Assembly: GCA_034620365.1 (NCBI GenBank)
Contig: JAQGEQ010000186.1
Span: forward strand, 1,178,001 to 1,242,000
DNA length: 64,000 nt
Origin: Pegea sp. RAD2-039
Taxonomy: Eukaryota; Chordata; Thaliacea; Salpida; Salpidae
Direction: 5' to 3'
Shown here: positions 52,501 to 61,049 of the stretch, piece by piece
Position numbering within the stretch: position 1 is the first letter of the stretch
Layout: every line of letters starts with the position of its first letter
Notes under the pieces: generated by a model
Seen by the model: only the letters and a program-made list of their open reading frames with translations
What the model was told of the DNA's origin: nothing
Database searches by the model: none
Program-made: the position numbers and the translations under genes

Positions 52501-55500
52501 CCCTAAAGTTTCTAATCACACATCTGAAGAAGGTTGCGGACCACTCAAGTGACAACCGAGTAAGTGTCAGGAAAGTCGACCCACCGACCAATCAGGTAAT
52601 TGATTTATATATCAGATGGATGTTCGGAATCTTGCCATTGTATTTGGACCAACATTGGTTAGAAGTACAGCTTCAGATAATGTCGAGTCGATGGTGACAG
52701 ATATGAGCGACCAATGTCGAATTGTTGAAAGTATCTTGCAAAATGTGAGTTAATTTCAAGCGTGTTGCTTTACTACTAATTGCTTGCTCTAATCTTCTTC
52801 CTCTAACAATATTAATTAAACAATTAAAACTTTGAAGTCTCCAGTTCTTGGCTGAATCCTATGTTGTTGTCTAACTTGAAATCACTGTGTAACAGGACGG
52901 TTATTTTTTCTCTGGCGAACATGAAGAGATACCTACCTTTGTGCGGAGTTTTCTCGCCTAACCTTTTCAACTTTAACAACAATCTTAACTCTGGAACTAA
53001 TTTCTTTTTCATTTTTTTGTTCTTGCATTTGTCTGTCTTCTTTCAACATAAACTTTTTATGATTTTTTTATGTTAATATACACAACATTTCAAGTTAGGT
53101 TTGCTCATCACTTAATTTGCATATATTGGTTATTTTTTACTTTTTATTTTTGTTGGGGTTGTACCCGTGTCTAGGTCATTATGATTTCTGTTCATGGTAA
53201 TATATGTGCATGTTATAAATGTGCAATACAAACAACAAACTGAATAGTAACTTGGTTTTTGGGGTACAACTGAACAGATAATAAAGAACAGCTCACTAAT
53301 AAGTTTTTAAAGTTTATTTAAAACTTTTCTCTTTGAAAATAGACAGTAGAGAAAGATGAAAAACTTTTTCTAATAAATTAGAACATTGCAACAATCTATC
53401 AGCACCAGTTTCAACCTCTACTAATTATTGATTGAATTTTTACTTCTATCATAACAGCTACATTTAATGAAACCAATCACATTTCTTATCTAGACTTCTT
53501 TTTGTTTACAATTAAAAACTTTTTACTGAATTTTGTTGTTGTTAATTTCTTCATTTGTTGTCATGATAGAAATTTTTGTTGACAGAAACAAAATTTCCAG
53601 AAACTTTTAAACTTTTTTTATTTCTCAGGCCGACTGGTACTTTGCTAAAGATGAAGAATCAGTAGAAGCTCCATTTCCAACACCAGTAGACACCACCCAA
53701 GAACAAATTGTACCAAGCATCGACCATCTTCTGGTCAATGTTGGTCGGACAGCTGATAATTCAGGTTTTAATTTGATCTTTTAGTATTTTACAATAATTG
53801 CTACAATTGAAGATGCACATTAAATCATTTCAATCTTTTTCGTTTATCTTCTTTCATAGTCTTCATCTGATCAGCAAATCATTTACAAATATTTTTATTT
53901 GATCATTTAATTTTATCACATCTTCATCTTCTGATTTTATTCACTTATCATGCTGCCCCCTCTAGTGGCTGGTAAGCGCGTTTATCTGTCTTCTATATGA
54001 CGTAATCCTACTCATCATCAGGTTTTGTCGGTCATTTTGTTGTTAAATGTTGTTTGTTGCATGAAAATATCTTCGCTGTAATCTCATCGCTTCAGTAACT
54101 TCATTTTTCATAATTTCTTTTTCCTTTTTGTTTCAGATAATACAAGTGAATCCTCAAAATCCAAGGTGAATACATAAACTTAACACACATGCGCCATCTG
54201 GTGGCTTAATTAACATTCTTCTTCACTTAATCTTCATCATCTCACCATTTTCTTTCTTTACAGCACTCTGGGGTGTCTGAGAAGGAATCTTTTTCACGAG
54301 ATGTCATCAGTTCACTGTTTGGGAAGAAATGGAAGCTAACTGGATGGAATAGACGAGAGGGGAAAGAAACTGAAGCTCAAAGTAGTGATGATGAATTTGG
54401 TTTTAAGGAGATGGAGAAGAACAGATCAAAACATGTTCCTGAGAAAACGAAATCAGAAGATAATGTTGCTTTGATCAGTTCAGGTGTTGAAGAAGATACA
54501 AATGCTCCAAAAAGTGCTCGAGAACTTCGACGATTTGTAAGTCAATCAGAAGAAGAACCCCGAAAAGTCCCTACTCCTTCAATTGCTCCTTCTGATCATT
54601 CATCTCATGTTTACAACTTCTCTCATGAACAACTTTCCACCTCATCATCAGAGGTGACGTCATCACCGCGCGTCACACCCGCAGATCAGTTACTTCAACG
54701 AGGCGATTTGCTTCGTGCTTCAATGTCAGCCGCGACGCGACGCAAACACCAGCCTCCTAAAATTCCCAACATCCCGATTACTTATCACTATAGCAACGTG
54801 TACAAGTACGGAGACGCGCCGCAAAATCGTCGTTTCACGCGCGATCCACACTACGAGCGCAACCTCCTTCCATTTGTCATTGTACCCAACTCTTCGACCC
54901 CAATCTCCACTCCCATCACCATCCATCCGCTCCCTAGTCCTCCTCAAGATAACATCCCAGATGTAGCTCGCACTGATCCCAACATCCGCTTCAATGGAGA
55001 CACTTTCGAAGAAAAATTAAAGAATCTCACCAATCTCGATAATGACGTCACATATCATCACCCAATTGCTGATGACGTCGAAATCGCGATTCCTTTCGTC
55101 ACGGTCCATCGACAACAAGCTCCTAGGCAACGCCTCAAACTCAGTGGGCCATCGATGAAAGCGGGTGCGGTATTACGTCATCAAGATGACGTCATTGGAC
55201 GCAAGACTTCTATCGATTTGTTTCATGAACGAAAGATAAGAAGACAGATGCAGCGAGACCGGAAGAAGATGTCGCGCGCGTCACGATTTGCCGGGAGTCA
55301 TCTGATCACAAGATGTGCATCTGAAGAGAATGTTTTTCAATCTGCATCTGAAACTGCTCCTAATCCTTCATCTCATCCGTCTTCTCGCATCCGTCGACGT
55401 CATACTCTCGGTTCAGGCGACTCGCTTCCCGATAAATCCCAACAAAAACCTCATCAGGCCCCAAAACAGCTCATTAGCAATCCTCCCCACTTTTACCCCT

Positions 55501-55655
55501 GCCCCAAACCCCAATCTGGTGCTACTGCCATGGAAAGACTCTGTCCTCGTGGACAAGTGTCCATCAGACCAATCCATCAGCCCCGTGTTGATCAATTTAC
55601 GAGACATTTAAACTCTGTTCGAAAATCATCGCGAAGAACTGAATCTTATCTGTAG
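40584..55655 (+). CDS. ARHGAP21/23-like: ARHGAP21/23-like Rho GTPase-activating protein (PH + RhoGAP), about 31 exons
   Basis: Stimulates GTP hydrolysis by Rho-family GTPases; relatives act at Golgi membranes and cell junctions. Proposed exons: 40549-40586 (ATG is its last codon), 42189-42679, 42884-42983, 43628-43789, 44487-44903, 45354-45408, 45626-45896, 46391-46553, 46603-46658, 46742-46882, 47084-47119, 47997-48183, 48369-48431, 48513-48567, 48621-48728, 48786-48885, 49187-49244, 49291-49380, 49433-49540, 49593-49793, 49852-49973, 50155-50758, 50861-50917, 51457-51536, 51642-51740, 51914-52047, 52100-52340, 52396-52559, 52616-52744, 53629-53764, 54137-54165, 54264-55655. Total is about 2,016 aa. 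A linker block DEIPFIDE matches ARHGAP21. The PH domain runs from [10 protein letters not shown] to [18 protein letters not shown] and [10 protein letters not shown]. The RhoGAP domain has [12 protein letters not shown], arginine finger [28 protein letters not shown] and [13 protein letters not shown]. Downstream blocks [10 protein letters not shown] and [12 protein letters not shown] are ARHGAP21-like. No PDZ is seen, and the 50155 exon has a frame conflict. AATAAA lies at 55854-55859. Confidence 0.93.
49143..49155 (-). promoter_or_regulatory. CTCF-like motif 1
   Basis: The minus strand reads CCGGTAGGTGGCG, one mismatch from the CTCF core CCASYAGRKGGCR. It lies in an intron of the ARHGAP-like gene, just before the exons encoding the PH domain. 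Confidence 0.4.
53955..53968 (-). promoter_or_regulatory. CTCF-like motif 2
   Basis: The minus strand reads CCACTAGAGGGGGC, one mismatch from the CTCF core. It lies in the intron between 53764 and 54137. It overlaps the possible 6-base microexon at 53966-53971. Confidence 0.45.
54191..54204 (-). promoter_or_regulatory. CTCF-like motif 3
   Basis: The minus strand reads CCACCAGATGGCGC, a full match to the CTCF core CCASYAGRKGGCR. It lies about 235 bases from motif 2 in the same orientation, in the intron between 54165 and 54264. Confidence 0.5.
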
Positions 55656-55859
55656 AAGATCATCTGAAGATTTTTTGTGATCTTTTTGTTGATCTCTAAG
55701 AGTATTTTGCATCTGATCTGCTCTATTTGCTAAGATCTGTTGAAAAGACATCAGTTTGTATTGACCAATCACTCTCTAGCAATTTGAGAGGTTTTATATT
55801 TTTCTCGTTTATTTTTTTTCTTTAGGTTTTTTGATGGTTTCTTTTCTACTTCTAATAAA

Positions 55860-56640
55860 TTAATTTTGAAAATTACTTTTTGATTTCAACAATTAAATAA
55901 CCAGTTTGCGCTTCAAAACTAGAAGTTAAGTTTGTAGAAATTCAATTCAACGGTTTTATGCTTTCAAATAAATTGATAAATAAAATAATTAATTTCGTTA
56001 AAATTAACTTTTAACCAACTTCTAATTTAAAATGAGTGTAGTTTGATTCTATTTTACTTAAATATTTTCATAAATTTTCAATTTAAATTATTTTTTAGTG
56101 AAAAGTAATTGAATAAATACAAATCTGGTTTTATGTAGAAAATTTGAATTTAATTTTCTTAGCAGTATACAACATCTAAACTAAAAAATTTTTAGTTGTT
56201 AAACTTACAAAAGTATCAATTTAGAACATCTTGAACAACGAACAATTCCTAAGTATTCATATTAACTGTAGGACATATTGAACAGTTTAAATAAGATGAA
56301 CATATTAACTGCATTTCATTAAACAATTATAAGACTAACTGCTAAATAGATTAATTAAAAAATTGTTTCTTGAAGTGTAGAAAGAATCGGGCAGTTTCGA
56401 GCTTGAGAGAAGTTAATGTAAACTTCGACACGCCCCTTATAATCGTACAATGCCTTAACACTTTCGCTCACTAAGTACACGCTTGGTCTGTAACACAAAA
56501 ACTTTTGAAGTCAAGGCTTAGTGATACTGTTCAAGAAATTTAAATGTCTTAGTTCTAAATTAATCTATTAACTTTTCTTGAACTTATTGACACAGGGTTT
56601 GAATCAGTTTTGGTAGTGTTACTAATTAAAGTCTTAGAGC
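55860..56640. other. Spacer after the ARHGAP-like gene
   Basis: AT-rich, beginning after the AATAAA at 55854-55859. No gene was seen. Confidence 0.5.
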
Positions 56641-56844
56641 CTATGCAAAAGAAGAAGTGGCCTGTTTCGGCCTAGAACAGCCATGTTGTGTGTCAGAGCA
56701 GAAATCATGGAGATTCAGTTGTTGCAACAGGATTCTACTCTCCAAATCAACAAAGTATACAGCGGAATAGAAGGACTGATGCAGCAACACCCAGCTTGCG
56801 TCAAAAGAACTGCCGGAACAACACTGAGTACAGTAACGAACTGT

Positions 56845-57535
56845 TTCAATCTTTTCCAATTGTACGTATGTCCAATTCTTGAATACAATGTTAGTGTATG
56901 GATGCCATATCAAGTTGGTGATATCAAAAAATCGAATCTCTTCAGACCACATTTATGAAATTAGTATGCAGGAAACTTAATATTAAATATGATATCATCT
57001 CAGCTTCTTCAATTTAGATGCTTTGGAAATTCGACGGATTAAATACGACTTAATTCGTATTTTTAAAATTCTCCACAATTTAATTGACCTTCAGTTTGAT
57101 GATTTCTTTTCCATTAGTCCTTCCCTCAAGTTATATCAACTCAGACGACACACATTACATCTTAATAAGCCCATATCACCTGGTACGTTAATCAGAGCAA
57201 ATTTTTTTCTCATACCGTACAATTAGAACTTGGAACCAGCTGCCATCAGACATTGCCATGTAGAAGTCACTCGCGTTGTTCAAGCAGAATTTGAACCATT
57301 ATAATATTGCCAACATTGTCATTTCTAAACTGTGATTTTTTCCTTTTGATATTATTAACATTCTACATAATTGTTCGCTGCTATATGTTTTAAGGACTAT
57401 CGAAATGTCATGTGTGGCATCTTAGGCTTTCTAACTTAATAGATAGTATTTGTGAGAATGTGTGTCAGCGAGAGGTGCTCTCTTCAGCTACCCTCTTTCG
57501 CATTTATTGTAATAAATAAATAATAAAGAGATTCC
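56845..57535 (+). mobile_element. 5'-truncated LINE 3' end
   Basis: The RT tail begins around FNLFQLYVCPILEYNVSVW and continues MPYQVGDIK. After frameshifts, IRRIKYDLIRIFKILHNLID follows, then a broken WNQLPS region. The 3' UTR has GTGAGAATGTGTGTCAGCGA and GAGGTGCTCTC, then CGCATTTATTGTAATAAATAAAT. The roughly 200 bases upstream (56640-56845) are not clearly part of the LINE and are open on both strands, but match nothing I recognise. Confidence 0.85.
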
Positions 57536-57657
57536 TTAAAGATTCTCTTGTTGAAATCTAAATCTTTATCACCTTCTAGACTAATAAAGAGACTTATATC
57601 AACTGAAACCTCTAGTAATAAGAAATTATGGCAAGCTATTTTCTTTAAAGTCTAGAC

Positions 57658-57810
57658 TTTGGAATGGATTTGAATTGGGTGACATTAGAATATTTTGTTC
57701 TTTACACACCTAGTTGATTGTGTAGCTGACTGTGGTATTGTTTGTAGCGTGTAAAGGTATTGCTAAGTCGTCTTTTACAATTAAATAAAGTTTTATATAA
57801 ATAGACTACA
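57658..57810 (+). repeat. LTR, Gypsy-like family, plus strand, shortened
   Basis: It has the same block order as the LTR at 59942. TTTGAATTGGGTGACATTAG is followed by the shared CTAGTTGATTGTGTAGCTGAC block, TTTGTAGCGTG, TTTTACAATTAAATAAAG and an ACTACA end. It lacks about 20 bases present in the other copy. It ends exactly where antisense gag-protease sequence begins. Confidence 0.6.
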
Positions 57811-57814
57811 CAAA

Positions 57815-58995
57815 ACACTTTAGCTTCTCAGATGACACAATTTGAACATCACATGAATGACTATGATATCTTCTTTGCTGATATCTGAAACATGACCATT
57901 TTGTGTTTATTTCTTGGGTACATATTTAGTGTGTATCACTATAAATCCTTTTTTAGACCTCCTAACTCAAACACAACCTTTTCATGAGTTTTAAGTCCCT
58001 TCCCAGTACCACTTCTACACCGAGGCCCTCCATGACAAACAGATTTATATTTTTCTACTGTTTCTTTAACAGACGAATTTGACTTTGCACAATTTATTTA
58101 TTTTGCAAATCTTAGATGACTGAGCCATCTCTACTTTAAACTTATTTTGAGCTTTCTAAATCTTGAAATTCCGAGCAATCTTTCCACTTACAAAGCTCTT
58201 CCAGGATTTGGTATCAATAAGAGCTTAAGTAGCTTACTCACACAATAGCTTAGTCATTGCGACTCTCTCCCTGACTGTTTCTAAGGAGACCTTTTCTGAA
58301 GATGACATGCTTGACTATAGTGTCCCTTCTTCCCGCATTTGCTCGACATTTTTCAAAATCATGAGGTTTGCTTCCTCCACATTTTAAACAAAATTCTTTC
58401 ATGGCCGCTACTGTCGGTTCCGTTTGGTCCTCCGACTTGAGCTCCATTTAATTTGCTTCTTCTGCAGCTTCAACCGACCTACCAGCCCTGAAGTATCGGT
58501 TGTTCTGCCAGGTATCCTCCTGTATCACTGTTGGTTAAAGGCTTCTTCTAATGTTACAGTTTGACGCTTTAAAAATCTTTGCCTTATATTTGATGAGGAT
58601 AATCCATCTATAACTGAATCCCTGACCATATCGTCCCTGTGTTTTGTTGCCGTGACACTTTTAAAATTACAGTTCTTGGCTAGACGTATCAAAGTGCGCA
58701 GAAAGTCTTCTGTAGATTGACTTGGTTTCTGCTTCTCTGTGCGCAACAGATGCCATGCAAACATTTCATTGGGGTTCTTTACATACAACCGTTCCATCAT
58801 AGCTTCAGCTTCTAAATAAGTCTGACAGCTCTCAAAGTATACGTCTTCGGTTGTGCAGTTAACCAGCGCTGCTAATTTTATCTCATTAGTCCAATTTGAC
58901 TCATACTGTTTTAGGTAATTAGAAAAGTTTCATTCCACTGACATCATTTGCTGGATGCCGGCGGGCTATTTGAGCCTTTAGACAGCTTAATTGGT
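57815..58995 (-). mobile_element. Ty3/Gypsy-like gag and protease relic (minus strand)
   Basis: Minus strand, right to left. The putative gag start near 58990 reads MDQILEPIKLSKG and is soon frameshifted. A capsid-like segment (58900-58525) carries NEMFAWHLLRTEKQKPSQS, LIRLAKNCNFKSVTA and VIDGLSSSNIRQRFL, closely patterned on Gypsy-type gag. A zinc-knuckle region near 58380-58290 follows, with C-x2-C-x5-H-x4-C and a second CGKKGHYSQAC-type knuckle in a shifted frame. A protease relic lies near 58230-57950 with ALIDTKSWKSFV, where DTK replaces the catalytic DTG. It also has the VVFELGG C-terminal block. Stops and frameshifts throughout make it a pseudo-element. RT and integrase are absent. Confidence 0.85.
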
Positions 58996-59223
58996 TCCAA
59001 TATTTGATCCATTTTTTATATTTAAGAAGACTTTGTTAGAGTAAAAACAACTAATATACTTATTCGAATAGAATCTTATTCAAATCTATACTAGGTGTAG
59101 CAAAAGGAAACTATCGTAACCGCTGCTAAGATTTAACTGTAATGACGCGTTTAACTTTAATGACGCCAAAACAACTGGCAACAATTCGCCGAAGAAATAA
59201 ATTATAACAATTTTATTAGATTT

Positions 59224-59365
59224 TAATGATAATGACTCTTCATATGAAGTTTTATGCAAATTAATAAGGCGACTAACACAGCGATAAATATATTGACGAT
59301 ATGCACTATCGCCCGACAAGCCTATGACCGAATAACAGTCGTTCATACATTAGTCACATTCAACA
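59224..59365 (-). repeat. Probable 5' LTR of the minus-strand gag-protease relic
   Basis: Read on the minus strand it starts TGTTGAATGTGACTAATG. It has GTTAGTCGCC and AAGAGTCATTATCATTA near its end, resembling the 3' half of the other LTRs. The 5' half is poorly alignable. Its position upstream of the gag start fits a 5' LTR. Confidence 0.45.
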
Positions 59366-59408
59366 CATTTACGTTAGCGGTTAAATACTTTACTGCTTTA
59401 CCACGACG

Positions 59409-59750
59409 TTGAAAGTTCCTGTCCTTTTCTCAGCCGATAGACGAAATGATAATAGTGTAAGAAAAGTTGAATTACTGGAGGCTAACCTGATGTACGCGCG
59501 AGTTCGCTATCCGGATGGCAGGGAGTCTTACGTTTCATTGAGAGATCTAGACAGATACCCAAATGCTAAGGAACAGGATTTTGATGTTCATTCAGAACGA
59601 TGTAATAAAGAGGATAGTCCCCGACGGGTTTGACCAATATAGTGAGAATCCAGATAACAACATCATGACTAGAGAAGAAGAAAACAAAGGGAAGGACTAT
59701 TGTGCATGTTTCAAATCGGGAAAGAACTTTGATGGCTTAAGAATCTAATG
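59409..59750 (+). mobile_element. Gypsy-like pol C-terminal tail relic (plus strand)
   Basis: It encodes VRKVELLEANLMYARVRYPD, GRESYVSLRDLDRYPNAK and EQDFDVHSERC. It is colinear and highly similar to 19600-19780. A stop after SPRRV and a frameshift interrupt it. A GGGGAGAG purine tract precedes the LTR at 59942. It is in the opposite orientation to the adjacent gag-protease relic. Confidence 0.8.
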
Positions 59751-59941
59751 TAAGCTTGAAGGTCGGCATGGAGTTTTAGCGGTCTTCCAGATCATTTAGA
59801 ATTTTATCTCTAAGGCGCTAAGGATTGAACCCTTTTAGTTGGATACTTCCAAAGCGCTACAGTTAGGACTAATTATCGCTGATGAGAATAATGAGGCAAC
59901 GCACGATCTTCACTTCTCGGCCCAATACTTTTTGGGGAGAG

Positions 59942-60119
59942 TGTGGTATATTCGAATTGAGTGATAGTAGAATATTTTACCGCTTATGTAAATGTGTCAA
60001 CCCCCTTACTACTTTATATACCTAGTTGATTCTATATCTGACTGTAGTGTGTTTGCAGCATGAACCGTTTAACTTCACGTTGCCTTTTACAAATTGAATA
60101 AAGAGTTATTATCATTACA
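59942..60119 (+). repeat. 3' LTR, Gypsy-like family (reference copy in window)
   Basis: It starts TGTGGTATATTCGAATTGAG directly after the purine tract. It contains an AAATTGAATAAAG polyadenylation-type block and ends TTATCATTACA. Length is 178 bases with a TG...CA structure. Confidence 0.75.
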
Positions 60120-60724
60120 CACTTTCTGATTTGCTACTGTTGACAAAATACAATTTTGCTACAACTTTTGGCTTTTTTGTGGGTTTAGTCTTTTCGTGGA
60201 TTGCTTATTTCTTTTCTAAAATATGATTCAAGCTTTGTATAAAAAAATTCAAAAGGCTTCAAGTAAAGTATATTTTAACATCAGTGCTTGAAGGCTTAAA
60301 GTTAGAGCATATCTACGAAAAGGAAGTATATACTAACGATATACCAAGAAAGAGTCACACAAGGAAGGGTAGAAGGAAGGGAACACGCCTTTTGTCTATT
60401 AGGGAAAAAACGTTGGTGAATAAATAAGTGAATGCGCAAGAGATACAATCAACAGCATTTTGTCGCGATGTGGTTGAGATTGCCTGGTGACTTCGTTTTG
60501 ATAAAGCGTCGGCTATGATTTGGTTCTTAAAAGATATTGACTCAATATTGATGACTATTCTTCATGTTACACGATCTGCTACAAGTTAAGACATATGAGA
60601 GTTTTGTATAATACGAGAAGATAACTGCTTCTGTGTACCTTTTGGACCGTTGTTGTTACAGCTAGATGAGAGGTTGTCATGAAATACAAACCTCAGTAAG
60701 CTAGTACTTCCCATTCTAGGTACG
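60120..60724. other. Less AT-rich spacer, probably old repeat
   Basis: No gene was recognised. Composition resembles the flanking TE relics rather than the AT-rich spacers. Confidence 0.35.
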
Positions 60725-61020
60725 TGACCGATTCAACAAAGTCTGTATTTTGTACGTCTAGTTTTGATGCGGTGCAACTTAGCTTTAACAAGCACAATGA
60801 TATCAGAGATGAAGACCCACCATTTAACGCGTAGGATGTTTTGGATGCAGCGTTGGTGGAAACAGTTCAGAAGCCACAAGTAGCGACCGCGTAAAACCAA
60901 GAAGTTGATCCGTACAAAATTATACGATACTCTGAACAGATTGATTTTTGTTTCAGTTTTAAGCTGCTTGCTATTCCAAACTTCATCTGGAGTCGACAAA
61001 AGAGTTTGTTTACCTTCGCT
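60725..61020 (-). mobile_element. Fragment of a second LINE family, RT C-terminal region
   Basis: The minus-strand frame reads WNSKQLKTETKINLFRVSYN, then LNCFHQRCIQNILRVKWW. The pattern KTKINLF ... ETW ... FHQRCLRRILGVRWW ... VL is characteristic of the RT C-terminal region in RTE-like and related LINEs. It differs from the CR1/L2-like copies elsewhere. Only this segment was recognised. Confidence 0.6.
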
Positions 61021-61049
61021 AAATTATTGCCTATTTCCCTGTCCATTAT

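Larger units (their letters stand above)
48914..55194. promoter_or_regulatory. Cluster of ten TGACGTCA (CRE-type) palindromes
   Basis: Exact TGACGTCA octamers start at 48914, 48978, 49404, 49422, 49982, 50039, 50281, 54655, 55043 and 55187. Near-matches include TGACGTAG at 49844, TGACGTAA near 53998, TGACGTCG near 55073 and TTACGTCA near 55173. Several are embedded in the longer palindrome GATGACGTCATC. The octamer is the consensus for CREB/ATF-type bZIP factors. I noticed no exact copy elsewhere in the window. Six lie in introns and four in exons. Confidence 0.6.

Noticed and set aside
54726-54947. Minus-strand frame within the last ARHGAP exon
   Set aside because: It is an antisense shadow of the 464-codon exon, whose C-terminal blocks match the family.
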